Origin: PALSA-1006 sp963733265
GTDB taxonomy: Bacteria > Pseudomonadota > Gammaproteobacteria > Burkholderiales > Gallionellaceae
Length of the DNA stretch: 64,000 bases
Assembly: GCA_963733265.1 (NCBI GenBank)
Contig: CAVTCF010000002.1
Span: 124,001 to 188,000 of the forward strand
Reading direction: 5' to 3'
The first letter of the stretch is position 1; each line of letters starts with the position of its first letter. Position numbers and translations under genes: made by a program. The notes beneath the pieces are model-generated. The model was not told where the DNA came from and searched no databases. It saw nothing but the letters and a program-made list of their open reading frames with translations. Shown piece after piece: positions 33,215 to 41,642 of this stretch.

Positions 33215-33513
33215 TAGAAGCCCCTCATTCTAAGTATGCCAGTAGCAGTCTTAAAGTCGGCACGGAATAAATGCATTGCCAAATCAATAGCGCCACCTCC
33301 ACCCTTTTCGGCGCGGGTATCAAAGAATTTTGGTCCCGTCAGCAATAGCTCAAAGTCACAACCTTGAACTCTTGCATGCCACCGCGTCGTGGATGGATTT
33401 TTAATAGGTTCAAAAGTGGAGTCTAGCTTTGAATAGTCAGCGAGTACGGCGAGAGTCGCCGCCGCATCCTTAGTGCGCCACCTATTTAACTTCGAAGGAT
33501 CAACTCTTGGCAC
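33214..33513 (-). CDS. Small protein with primase-like zinc-domain core, translated ahead of ginA
   Basis: 99 residues from a GTG at 33513 behind GGGGAGG. The second half (WHARVQGCDFELLLTGPKFFD then EKGGGGAIDLAMHLFRADFK) resembles the CHC2/DUF3991-type segment of phage and plasmid primases (GGGAIDLVMHL), but zinc-binding cysteines are missing. It is coupled to ginA by a one-base overlap. It might be a DNA-binding accessory of the recombination module; family identity is uncertain. Confidence 0.55.
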   Translation of the reverse strand: MPRVDPSKLNRWRTKDAAATLAVLADYSKLDSTFEPIKNPSTTRWHARVQGCDFELLLTGPKFFDTRAEKGGGGAIDLAMHLFRADFKTATGILRMRGF

Positions 33514-33595
33514 TTCGCTTCAACCTCCCCAGCTACTCGGCTTTTAAAGAAAGCCGGCTACTCAACAACATGATTGTATCATAATAATATTGTAG

Positions 33596-33604
33596 CGCAA
33601 CAGT
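33596..33604 (-). repeat. Right terminal repeat of the GInt-like element
   Basis: CGCAACAGT, the reverse complement of ACTGTTGCG at 19882-19890, at the same distance from the CACAAT junction. Confidence 0.65.
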
Positions 33605-33619
33605 AATAGGGAGACTTAT

Positions 33620-33778
33620 CACAATCACCCGAGCGGAGTATGCGAACCAAGCAGAGCTGATGAAATGCTGACCGATGCCTTGAAGAAGTCGCTGGCACTG
33701 GTGGATATTAAAGCCCTCGATCACTTCATCGTGGCAGGTACGAACTGCCTAAGCTTTGCGGAACGTGGATTGATTTAG
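33620..33778 (+). pseudogene. radC: RadC/JAB-domain protein, 3' part
   Basis: Reads HNHPSGVCEPSRADEMLTDA, containing the JAMM metal motif H-x-H...D, then LDHFIVAGTNCLSFAERGLI and a stop: the classic RadC C-terminus. It completes the gene begun at 19470; the split falls between HN and HPSG of the JAMM motif. Confidence 0.92.
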
Positions 33779-33879
33779 TGTTTAAACTGTAAAACAGAGG
33801 CGCACCGGCTAGTCTTTTAAACGGATTAGTTGTCGCCTCTGGTCGACACTTTGAAATATTGGCTTTGTGCCTATTCAAA

Positions 33880-33900
33880 CGGGGACAAAACGGGGACAGT
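33880..33900 (+). repeat. 21-bp island end repeat, right copy
   Basis: Identical to 4988-5008 and in the same orientation, 67 bp from the 3' end of tRNA-Ser. Confidence 0.6.
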
Positions 33901-33966
33901 TAGCGTGTCGTTTCTGGTATTTTCGGGTTATCTGCATTAGTTTCAATTAGCAATAACCCATTGATT

Positions 33967-34057
33967 TGGCGGAGGGGGGGGGATTCGAACCCCCGTTAGG
34001 CTATAAACCTAAACACGCTTTCCAGGCGTGCGACTTAAACCACTCATCCACCTCTCC
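33967..34057 (-). tRNA. tRNA-Ser (GGA)
   Basis: 91 nt with encoded CCA. Acceptor GGAGAGG, D-arm GATGAGTGGTTTAAGTC, anticodon loop CTGGAAA (GGA), long variable arm TAGGTTTATAGCCTA, T-arm GGGGGTTCGAATCCCCC. The acceptor 3' strand CCCCTCC leaves an A-C mismatch against the 5' strand. This is consistent with the 3' half having been supplied by the island, the native half being at 4853-4911. Confidence 0.95.
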
Positions 34058-34122
34058 GAAAGGGCGCGCAGAATAAACTAGAACGGCCTTCCCTGCAACA
34101 AAAACTAGGTGTTAATGTTGTT

Positions 34123-34893
34123 CTAGCTATTGTCCAGCAAAATTTGGAGTGCGCTGAAAACAACTACCTCGTTTTTCGGGGGCGTAGTTAAACTCAAACG
34201 GCTAATGACACTGGCAATGATTTCTGGCTCCGTACATCTCAAGAAAGGGTTGGTCGCTTTTTCCAGCCCAATCGTTGAGGGAATAGTTGCCTGATTTTGA
34301 GACCTTAATGCGCGGGTATCAAGTTGCCGCTGTTGGAGTTGAGGATTATTGGGTTCGCATTGTAAAGCGAATTGAATACCAAATTCGGTGTACTCATGGG
34401 CACAATAAACTTTTGTTTCAGGAGGCAGAACAGTCAATCGTTGCAATGAATGATAAAATTGTTCAGGGGTTCCTATAAACATTTTTCCGCAGCAACATCC
34501 AAATAAAACATCTCCGCAAAAAAGCATTCCATTCCCAATGTAAGCGATATGTTCAGGAACGTGGCCGGGAACACTTATAATTTCAAAGTGAAGACTAAGC
34601 TCTTCAATATCAAGATGATCGCCTTCACCCAGATGATGCGTAATCAGTGGAATCAATTCTGAGCGTGGACCATAGACGCGAGTGTTATATACTTCGCGCA
34701 ATTCAGGAATGCCACCGATATGGTCGTTATGTCGGTGGGTGATGAGGATGGCGATTAGATTAAGATTATGAGTTTGCAAATATGCAATAACGGGTTTGGC
34801 ATCACCGGGATCGACAACAATGGCATTTTTTTTGTCGCGAATCAGCCAAATATAATTATCCTTAAAAGCTGGAATGGTAACGATTTCAATCAT
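34123..34893 (-). CDS. gloB: Hydroxyacylglutathione hydrolase (glyoxalase II)
   Basis: 256 residues from the ATG at 34893. Metallo-beta-lactamase fold with the binuclear metal motif THRHNDHIGG, further metal ligands in VPGHVPEHIAY and LFCGDVLFGCCCG, and CAHEYTEFGIQFAL of the glyoxalase II C-terminal domain. It hydrolyses S-D-lactoylglutathione, completing methylglyoxal detoxification. First core gene right of the island; divergent from the methyltransferase gene. Confidence 0.95.
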   Translation of the reverse strand: MIEIVTIPAFKDNYIWLIRDKKNAIVVDPGDAKPVIAYLQTHNLNLIAILITHRHNDHIGGIPELREVYNTRVYGPRSELIPLITHHLGEGDHLDIEELSLHFEIISVPGHVPEHIAYIGNGMLFCGDVLFGCCCGKMFIGTPEQFYHSLQRLTVLPPETKVYCAHEYTEFGIQFALQCEPNNPQLQQRQLDTRALRSQNQATIPSTIGLEKATNPFLRCTEPEIIASVISRLSLTTPPKNEVVVFSALQILLDNS

Positions 34894-34928
34894 GATTAAT
34901 TTGGCGGTAGTTAATAGGGAATTATAGT

Positions 34929-35663
34929 ATGCCGACTGCAAATTCACTTGCTGAATGGCTCAATACCCCTCAGGGGCAATATCTGTTGGCGCGTGAGCAA
35001 GAATATTTTGACCGTAGTGTAACGGATATTTTTGGTTTTAACGCGATGCAATTGGGTTTGCCGCAACATGATTTTTTGCGTGCCAGTCGCATGCCTTTGC
35101 GTTTTAGTGCAGCCAGGGATACTGGAGCGCAAGTGCTAGTGGAACAGGAAGAACTCCCTTTTGAAACAGGAACCATTGATTTGGCGTTGCTTCCTCATGT
35201 GCTGGAATTCAGTAAATTTCCGCACCAGATTTTGCGTGAAATTGAGCGTATGTTACGCCCGGAAGGTAATCTTATTATCAGCGGGTTTAATCCGCGCAGC
35301 TTATGGGGAATGCGCCGTGCATTACGTCCCAAGCATGGTTATCCGTGGTGTGGTGATTTCATCGCTTTGTCGCGCCTGAAAGATTGGCTAGCTCTATTGG
35401 GTTTTGAAATCGTCGGCGGGCGTTTTGCTTGTTATGCGCCCCCCATGCTCAGCCCGAAATGGTTGCAACGTTTTCATTTCATGGAGCCGGCGGGTGATCG
35501 CTGGTGGGCAGTTTGCGGTGGAGTGTATTACTTGCACGCGGTAAAACGTGTGGCCGGCATGCGGCTTATCAAGCCGCAATGGAACAAGCGGCTGGTCAGC
35601 AAACTGATACCGTCCGCGCCAAAGTTAAATAGAGAAGTCTCACAACTGACAAACAATGACTAA
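34929..35663 (+). CDS. Class I SAM-dependent methyltransferase
   Basis: 244 residues. Methyltransferase_11-like domain: LPFETGTIDLALLPHVLEFSKFPHQILREIERMLRPEGNLIISGFNPRSLWG covers motifs II-IV; motif I is degenerate (RDTGAQVLVEQEEL). Overlaps rnhA by 8 bp, the arrangement seen in many betaproteobacteria where this gene sits between gloB and rnhA. Substrate unknown. Confidence 0.85.
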   Translation: MPTANSLAEWLNTPQGQYLLAREQEYFDRSVTDIFGFNAMQLGLPQHDFLRASRMPLRFSAARDTGAQVLVEQEELPFETGTIDLALLPHVLEFSKFPHQILREIERMLRPEGNLIISGFNPRSLWGMRRALRPKHGYPWCGDFIALSRLKDWLALLGFEIVGGRFACYAPPMLSPKWLQRFHFMEPAGDRWWAVCGGVYYLHAVKRVAGMRLIKPQWNKRLVSKLIPSAPKLNREVSQLTNND

Positions 35664-36108
35664 CGAAATTGTTGAAATTTTCACTGATGGTGCTTGTAAA
35701 GGAAATCCCGGGGTAGGGGGGTGGGGGGCCTTGTTACGTACCAAGGGCAAAGAGCGCGAGATGTATGGCGGCGAAGCACATACAACCAATAACCGCATGG
35801 AGTTGATGGGGGCGATTGCCGCCTTGGAGGTGTTGAGCCGTCCTTGCCATATCCGACTGCATACCGATTCCAAATATGTTCAGCAGGGAATCAGTGAATG
35901 GGTGCATGCCTGGAAACAACGCGGTTGGAAAACCTCATCCAAACAACCGGTAAAGAACGAAGATTTGTGGCGCAGACTGGATGAGGCAGTTGGCCGCCAC
36001 AAAATCGAATGGATTTGGCTCAAAGGACACGCCGGCCACACTGAAAACGAACGAGCCGATCAATTGGCTAATCGCGGTGTTGAAGAAATATTGAATGGAA
36101 AGAACTGA
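35656..36108 (+). CDS. rnhA: Ribonuclease HI
   Basis: 150 residues, the usual length. Catalytic DEDD set: FTDGACKGNPGVGGWG, NRMELMGAIAAL, LHTDSKYVQQG and ENERADQLAN. It degrades RNA in RNA-DNA hybrids. Overlaps the methyltransferase gene upstream and ends with ATGA at the dnaQ start, so it is part of a tight operon. Confidence 0.97.
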   Translation: MTNEIVEIFTDGACKGNPGVGGWGALLRTKGKEREMYGGEAHTTNNRMELMGAIAALEVLSRPCHIRLHTDSKYVQQGISEWVHAWKQRGWKTSSKQPVKNEDLWRRLDEAVGRHKIEWIWLKGHAGHTENERADQLANRGVEEILNGKN

Positions 36109-36809
36109 TGAAGCAAATCGTATTGGATACCGAGACTACGGGTCTTGACCACAAACAGGGTCACCGCATTATTGAGGTTGCGGCGATTGAATTGAATGGG
36201 CGCAAGGTTTCTGAGCGCAATTTTCATCGTTATCTTAATCCCGAACGTGAAATCGACGAAGGGGCAGCGGCTGTCCACGGCTTAACGCTTGATCGTTTAC
36301 AGAATGAACCCAAATTTGCCGAGATTGTCCCCGCTTTACTGGAATTCATAGGTGATGCGGAACTCATTATTCATAATGCCCCATTCGATATCGGATTTTT
36401 GAACGCTGAGCTGGCTAGACTCAGTTTGCCTCCATTGGAAAATAAGGTTATTGATACCCTCAAGGTGGCCAAAGAACTTCATCCAGGCAAGAAAAATAAC
36501 TTGAATGCGCTGTGTGATCGATACTTTATTGACAATTCCCATCGAACGCTGCATGGTGCTTTGCTCGATACCGAGTTGCTTGCCGAGGTCTATCTGGGCA
36601 TGACGCGCGGACAAGAAAGCTTGCTAGGCAGTGAAGAAGCCGAAGTCGAGGCTGCACCACTGTCAACTTCAGGCGAGGTTATCCGCATGAACGTGCGGGT
36701 GTTGCCCGCCTCTGAGGAGGAATTGGCTTTGCATGTTGCGCAAATCGCGGATATTGATAAAGCCAGCAAAGGCGCTTGTGTATGGAAACATCTGGAAGAA
36801 CACGCGTGA
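36108..36809 (+). CDS. dnaQ: DNA polymerase III epsilon subunit (3'-5' exonuclease)
   Basis: 233 residues. DEDDh exonuclease motifs: VLDTETTGLDHKQGHRIIEVAAIE (Exo I), IIHNAPFDIGFLNAEL (Exo II), HRTLHGALLDTELLAEVYL (Exo III). The C-terminal tail binds the alpha subunit by family. Proofreading of replication. rnhA-dnaQ adjacency is conserved in proteobacteria (convergent/overlapping variants occur). Confidence 0.97.
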   Translation: MKQIVLDTETTGLDHKQGHRIIEVAAIELNGRKVSERNFHRYLNPEREIDEGAAAVHGLTLDRLQNEPKFAEIVPALLEFIGDAELIIHNAPFDIGFLNAELARLSLPPLENKVIDTLKVAKELHPGKKNNLNALCDRYFIDNSHRTLHGALLDTELLAEVYLGMTRGQESLLGSEEAEVEAAPLSTSGEVIRMNVRVLPASEEELALHVAQIADIDKASKGACVWKHLEEHA

Positions 36810-38023
36810 GGGTAGCTTCACCGCATAGTTCAAGCACTGTTACAGTTGATGTTTTGATCGTAGGCGCCGGGGCCTCCGGCCTGATGTGCGCTATCGAAGC
36901 TGGCAAGCGTGGTCTTTCTGTGGTGTTAGTTGATCATGCGCATAAATTGGCTGAGAAGATACGCATCTCCGGGGGCGGGCGTTGCAATTTTACCAATATT
37001 AATACTAAAGCTGACTTCTACCTATCCCAGAATCCGCATTTTTGCCGCTCGGCCCTTGCACGCTATACCCCCCAGCATTTTATTGCCCTGTTAGAAAAAC
37101 ATGGACTTCACTACAGCGAAAAAACTTTGGGCCAGTTATTTTGCGATGATGGATCGGAAGCGATTATTCAAATGCTAAAGGAGGAGTGCGATTCGGCAGG
37201 TGTGAAACTCCGTTTGTCGTGTGAAGTTACCGATATCCAACCCTTAGCTCAAGCCAAAGACGAAAAGAAATTCAAGGTAAGCACCTCTTGTGGCAATTTA
37301 CTAGCCCGCTCTCTTGTCATCGCGACAGGAGGGCTTTCCATTCCCAAAATTGGGGCCTCGTCTTTTGGCTACAAGGTTGCCGAACAATTCGGTATTTCCA
37401 TGACTAAGCTTCACCCTGGGCTTGTGTCGCTGAGTTTTCACCCCGAAGTGTGGGCACCTTATGCTGAATTGGCGGGGATTTCTATCGATGCTGAGGTAAG
37501 TTACGGTAAACAGGCTTTTCGGGAAAGTGTGCTATTCACTCACCGCGGACTGAGCGGTCCGGCCATTTTACAAATTTCATCTTATTGGGAATCTGGTCAG
37601 CCGCTGCACATCGATTTGCTCCCGGATATTGATTTGGAAAAAGTCTTCATCGAGCATCGAAGCAGCAAAATGAGGCTGGATAATTTCCTCACTCAATTCA
37701 TCCCCAAACGATTCGCCGAAGTTTGGAGCGGGCAGTTTGCTGAAAATATACCGCTAAATCAACATGCAGAAAAGGCTTTAACAGAACTTGCTAACCATTT
37801 GCACAATTGGATAATTACCCCCAACGGAACTTTGGGTTACAACAAGGCTGAAGTAACCTGTGGAGGTGTCGATACCCAAGCACTTTCATCCAAAACCATG
37901 GAAGCGACAGCCGTTCCCGGATTATATTTTATCGGCGAGGTGGTCGATGTCACCGGACAACTTGGTGGTTACAATTTCCAATGGGCTTGGGCTTCGGGCT
38001 ATGCCGCTGGACAGGCCGTTTAG
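36806..38023 (+). CDS. HI0933-family FAD-dependent oxidoreductase (BaiN-like)
   Basis: About 405 residues from the GTG at 36806, which overlaps the dnaQ stop (GTGA) and has GGAAG upstream; earlier in-frame starts lie deeper in dnaQ. FAD-binding DVLIVGAGASGLMCAIEAGKRG, the family string KIRISGGGRCNFTN, LVIATGGLSIPKIGASSFGYKVA, and a C-terminal GLYFIGEVVDVTGQLGGYNFQWAWASG. Aminoacetone/flavoprotein family; physiological reaction not established for most members. Confidence 0.92.
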   Translation: MRVASPHSSSTVTVDVLIVGAGASGLMCAIEAGKRGLSVVLVDHAHKLAEKIRISGGGRCNFTNINTKADFYLSQNPHFCRSALARYTPQHFIALLEKHGLHYSEKTLGQLFCDDGSEAIIQMLKEECDSAGVKLRLSCEVTDIQPLAQAKDEKKFKVSTSCGNLLARSLVIATGGLSIPKIGASSFGYKVAEQFGISMTKLHPGLVSLSFHPEVWAPYAELAGISIDAEVSYGKQAFRESVLFTHRGLSGPAILQISSYWESGQPLHIDLLPDIDLEKVFIEHRSSKMRLDNFLTQFIPKRFAEVWSGQFAENIPLNQHAEKALTELANHLHNWIITPNGTLGYNKAEVTCGGVDTQALSSKTMEATAVPGLYFIGEVVDVTGQLGGYNFQWAWASGYAAGQAV

Positions 38024-38078
38024 TGTTATAGTTTTTCTGCTGTCCGATTTTTTTAGTCACTAATTGGGGTTGATTCAT

Positions 38079-39584
38079 ATGGCCATTGAAACCGAACTCA
38101 AACTCCGCATTGCGCCAGAGAACATGGCGCGTCTTAAGCGCCATCCCTTTTTGCGCTCGCTTTCAAGTGGGCGCGCAACCACGCGCAAGATTTACAGCGT
38201 ATATTTAGATACTACAGATTTACAGTTGCATCATCAAAGGATGGCATTGCGCCTGCGCCGGATTGGATCTCAATGGTTCCAAACATTAAAAGGGGGAGGC
38301 GGAGTGCAGGCGGGTTTGCATCAACGCAATGAATGGGAGACTCCGGTCGAAAGTGAATGTCTCAATTTTGCTTTACTCGATGAGATAGGAGCAACTCCGC
38401 TACCCGAACACTTGCCCCAAAATATACAGCCGATATTTGTTACTGACTTTAACCGCAGCATACGGCTGCTGAAGTTTGAAGGTGCTTTGATAGAAATGGG
38501 TTTGGATAGCGGTGAAATTCGTGCGGGCAATTCAAAGCATCCCATCTCCGAAGTTGAGCTTGAACTCAAATCCGGAGAGCCATTGCGGCTTTTTCGATTG
38601 GCTTTGAACTTGCTGGATATTGTTCCCCTGGAAATAGAAATAACGAGCAAGGCGGAGTATGGTTATCGGCTGCATTCCCCTTTTTCTCCCATTTTAACCA
38701 AAGTACAAATACCAAAATTTAAACGGCATACCCCGGTTAAGGTTGCACTTCAAAATACGATATGGGCATGCTTGTCCCACTTGCAAGCCAACGTTCCCGG
38801 GGCGATAAATAAAACGAGGGCGGAATATTTGCACCAGATCCGAATTTCTTTGCGTCGACTTCGTGTTGTTTTGAATTTGGCGAAAATTCTTTGTGCAGAT
38901 GAAGAGCTTGATTCACTTCACGACCATGTACGAAAACTTGGTAATGAATTGGGACGGTCTCGGGAGTGGGATGTTTTTGCCACTGAAATATTGCCCGCTA
39001 TTTACCGTGATAAGAATAATGACGCATATTCCGGGCAGCAGGCGCTGGCACGCGAGAGCGAAAAACATCGTCAATTGAGTCATCAACAAGTTTCTACTAC
39101 TTTACAGTCCATTGATTTCCAGCGTTTGTTATTGCGTTTTGGCGCTTGGCTAAATGGCGATTATTGGAAGGAGTTTACTTACTCGGGAAATTTGCAGGAT
39201 TATTCTGAAAAAATACTGCGCAAGTACACCCAAAAAGCAATTGAGCGAGGCAACCGTATCAATGAAGTTGAAACTCGTGAGCATCTTCATAAATTACGCA
39301 TCGCCTGTAAAAATCTTCGCTATTGCGCTGAGCTGTTTATTATTAATCCCCGCAAAAATCAAATTAAACTGCTGGTAAAACTTCAGGATATTCTGGGTGC
39401 CCTTAACGATAATGCTGTCGCATTGCAATTGCTGGACGAGCTGAGGAAAAACACAACAACAGATAACATCTCACTGATTAAAAAACATATTCTTAGCAAT
39501 CATACATTTCATTTAAAGGCATTTCACATAAAATGGGAACATTTTATAAAACTGACCGATGATTCGAATTTGACCAATTCTTAG
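38079..39584 (+). CDS. CYTH and CHAD domain protein (inorganic triphosphatase-like)
   Basis: 501 residues from the ATG at 38079. The N-terminal CYTH domain begins with the signature IETELKLRI and has the acidic/basic tunnel residues in KIYSVYLDTTDLQL, ALRLRRIGSQWFQTLK, RNEWE and EVELELKSG. The C-terminal CHAD domain (about 215-495) carries conserved histidine/arginine helices (EYLHQIRISLRRLRVVLNL, LHKLRIACKNLRYCAELF). The pair suggests tripolyphosphate hydrolysis and polyphosphate binding. Its end overlaps the convergent rep gene by 4 bp. Confidence 0.92.
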   Translation: MAIETELKLRIAPENMARLKRHPFLRSLSSGRATTRKIYSVYLDTTDLQLHHQRMALRLRRIGSQWFQTLKGGGGVQAGLHQRNEWETPVESECLNFALLDEIGATPLPEHLPQNIQPIFVTDFNRSIRLLKFEGALIEMGLDSGEIRAGNSKHPISEVELELKSGEPLRLFRLALNLLDIVPLEIEITSKAEYGYRLHSPFSPILTKVQIPKFKRHTPVKVALQNTIWACLSHLQANVPGAINKTRAEYLHQIRISLRRLRVVLNLAKILCADEELDSLHDHVRKLGNELGRSREWDVFATEILPAIYRDKNNDAYSGQQALARESEKHRQLSHQQVSTTLQSIDFQRLLLRFGAWLNGDYWKEFTYSGNLQDYSEKILRKYTQKAIERGNRINEVETREHLHKLRIACKNLRYCAELFIINPRKNQIKLLVKLQDILGALNDNAVALQLLDELRKNTTTDNISLIKKHILSNHTFHLKAFHIKWEHFIKLTDDSNLTNS

Positions 39585-41575
39585 GCATTTCCCAACATTG
39601 CTTTCAGTCTAGCCAGTTTTGCCTTACCTTCTTCTTTACTTACTTCCGGCGCATTTCCTGCTGAAGCTGCGCCTGCAAAAATTATATCCCCTTCGGGTAA
39701 TTCTTTTATAAAGCGACTAGCTTCGCAGGTTGCCCATTCTTTGCCTCTTTTTCGCTTGATACAATAACTGATATGCAAAGATCGTTGGGCGCGGGTGATT
39801 CCTACATACATAAGCCTACGCTCTTCTTCAATCTGCTCGGGCGATTCGCTACGTTCGTGCGGTAACACGCCTTCTTCCACGCCCACCATATAGACGTGTC
39901 CGAATTCCAGTCCTTTGGCAGCATGCAATGTAGATAAGGATACTGCATCGATTGCCTCTTCGCGTGATTCGAGCAGGTTCATCAGGGCAATAGTTTGGGT
40001 CATTTCCAGCAGCGTTTTACCATCGGCCTCCGATTTGCGGTTAAGCCAGCCGACGAAATCAGTCACATTTGACCATTTGGATTCTGCTTGACGCGGCTCA
40101 TGGCTATCAAATAGCCAGGCTTCATAATCGATTGCGTTCATCAAATCTGCCAGCACGGGTGTGCATTCTTCTTTTGCAGCACGAGCTTCCATCCGATTGA
40201 TAAAATTGCAAAAGGTGATGAGCTCTTCATGTTGGCGTGCGGGTAGCTGCTCTTCCATCGGACTTTCAAAGGAGGCTTCAAAAAGACTAATATTGCGTGT
40301 ACCCGCGTAACTCGCCAATTTTTCCAGCGTGCTATTGCCTATTCCCCTTTTGGGGGTTGTTACGGCACGAATGAAAGCAGGGTCATCGTCCGGATTAGCG
40401 ATGAGACGCAGGTAGGCGACCAAATCTTTAATTTCTGCACGCTCGAAAAATGAGGTTCCTCCACTGACCGTGTAAGGGATATTTTGAGCACGAAGCTGTT
40501 CCTCAAATACACGCGACAAGTGATTACTACGATAGAGAATTGCGTAATCTGTGAAGCGCGTCTTGTGTTCAAATTTGTGGGCGATTAGGCGTAACACGAC
40601 TGATTCAGCTTCGCTGTCATCATCCTTTGCTGCGAATATACGAATTTGTTCACCCAGACCATGATCACTCCATAGTTTCTTTTCAAAGAGCTTAGTGTTG
40701 TTTTTGATTAGTAGATTGGCACTTTGCAAAATACGCTGCGATGAACGGTAGTTCTGTTCCAGTTTGACCACCCGCAAATTTGGATAGTCTCTTTGCATGT
40801 TTTGGAGATTTGCTGTGCTAGCACCGCGCCATGCGTAAATTGCCTGATCATCGTCTCCAACAGCAGTGAACGCTGCACGACTCCCCGCCAGCAGACGTAA
40901 TAACTGATATTGGCAATCGTTAGTATCTTGGTACTCATCTACCAGCAAATATCGTAGCCGTTGCTGCCAGCGTAGCAATGCTTCCGGATGCGCTTGAAAC
41001 AAATCAACCGGCAGGCGGATCAGGTCGTCAAAGTCGACAGCTTGATACGCACGCAGCGTTTCCTGGTAGCGTGAATAGAGCAGGGCGATGCGCTGTTCTG
41101 CCTCACTCTCAACCAAGCTCTGAGCATTTTCAGGGGATACAAAATTGGCTTTCCAATTTGACATCATGCTTTGGGCCAGACGAATATCCTGTTTGTCCGG
41201 CGACCCAAGCAACTCACTAATTATTTTTCCCGTATCGGCGGAATCCATGATCGAGAACTGTTTTTTGTAGCCTATCAGCGCGGCTTCCTCGCGTAAAACA
41301 TTCATCCCCAACGCATGGAATGTGCTAATGGTCATACCTTTGGAATTTCCACCCGGTAGCAGTTTGCTCACGCGTTCGCGCATTTCATTCGCGGCTTTAT
41401 TGGTAAAAGTGATCGCTGCCAAATTGCGTGGCGAGTATCCGCATTGCTCAACAAGATACGCAAGCTTATGCACGATCACCCGTGTTTTTCCGCTACCAGC
41501 TCCAGCGAGTACAAGTAGTGGTCCGTCGAGATACGTAATAGCTTCGCGTTGGGCGGGATTTAGCTTGCTCAGCAT
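39581..41575 (-). CDS. rep: ATP-dependent DNA helicase Rep (UvrD family)
   Basis: 664 residues from the ATG at 41575 (MLSKLNPAQREAITYLDGPL), matching the Rep N-terminus; a TTG at 41599 would add 8 residues. SF1A motifs: LAGAGSGKTRVIVHKLAYL (Q/I), AITFTNKAANEMRERV (Ia), YLLVDEYQDTNDCQYQLLRLL (II), VGDDDQAIYAWRGA (III), VKLEQNYRSSQRIL (IV), STLHAAKGLEFGHVYMVGVEEG (V) and RRLMYVGITRAQRSLHISY (VI). 3'-5' helicase that aids replication restart past obstacles. Complete. Confidence 0.95.
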   Translation of the reverse strand: MLSKLNPAQREAITYLDGPLLVLAGAGSGKTRVIVHKLAYLVEQCGYSPRNLAAITFTNKAANEMRERVSKLLPGGNSKGMTISTFHALGMNVLREEAALIGYKKQFSIMDSADTGKIISELLGSPDKQDIRLAQSMMSNWKANFVSPENAQSLVESEAEQRIALLYSRYQETLRAYQAVDFDDLIRLPVDLFQAHPEALLRWQQRLRYLLVDEYQDTNDCQYQLLRLLAGSRAAFTAVGDDDQAIYAWRGASTANLQNMQRDYPNLRVVKLEQNYRSSQRILQSANLLIKNNTKLFEKKLWSDHGLGEQIRIFAAKDDDSEAESVVLRLIAHKFEHKTRFTDYAILYRSNHLSRVFEEQLRAQNIPYTVSGGTSFFERAEIKDLVAYLRLIANPDDDPAFIRAVTTPKRGIGNSTLEKLASYAGTRNISLFEASFESPMEEQLPARQHEELITFCNFINRMEARAAKEECTPVLADLMNAIDYEAWLFDSHEPRQAESKWSNVTDFVGWLNRKSEADGKTLLEMTQTIALMNLLESREEAIDAVSLSTLHAAKGLEFGHVYMVGVEEGVLPHERSESPEQIEEERRLMYVGITRAQRSLHISYCIKRKRGKEWATCEASRFIKELPEGDIIFAGAASAGNAPEVSKEEGKAKLARLKAMLGNA

Positions 41576-41642
41576 TGGGATTTGGGATGCGATATTCAAT
41601 TTGACATAATATACATTATGCGTAATTTAAAGATTTCCAAAA

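Larger units (their letters stand above)
19860..33625. mobile_element. GInt-like (ginABCD) element inserted in radC, ~13.76 kb
   Basis: Both boundaries carry CACAAT (19860-19865 and 33620-33625), and removing one copy with the intervening DNA restores the radC frame exactly. Imperfect terminal inverted repeats contain ACTGTTGCG at 19882-19890 and, inverted, at 33596-33604, both 16-17 bp inside the junction. The right end holds three overlapping tyrosine recombinase genes plus an HTH gene, the hallmark of GInt islands (also like RIT or Tn554 systems). Cargo: formate dehydrogenase, glutathione peroxidase, peroxiredoxin, DUF2892 and DUF2934 proteins, and an IS21 element. Confidence 0.85.
4899..34025. 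mobile_element. tRNA-Ser-associated integrative mobilizable island (~29.1 kb)
   Basis: Bounded by the 13-bp core ACACGCTTTCCAG at 4899-4911 and 34013-34025, each inside tRNA-Ser sequence. A tyrosine integrase sits at the left end. A 21-bp sequence starting CGGGGACAAAACGGGGACAG occurs near both ends (4988-5008 and 33880-33900, same strand) and may hold integrase arm sites. Contents: integrase, mobC relaxase, mobB-type coupling protein, toxin-antitoxin-like pair, defence relic and a radC-type gene, plus nested IS21 and GInt-like insertions. No mating-pair genes are present, so it would depend on a helper for transfer. Excision competence is untested. Confidence 0.75.
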
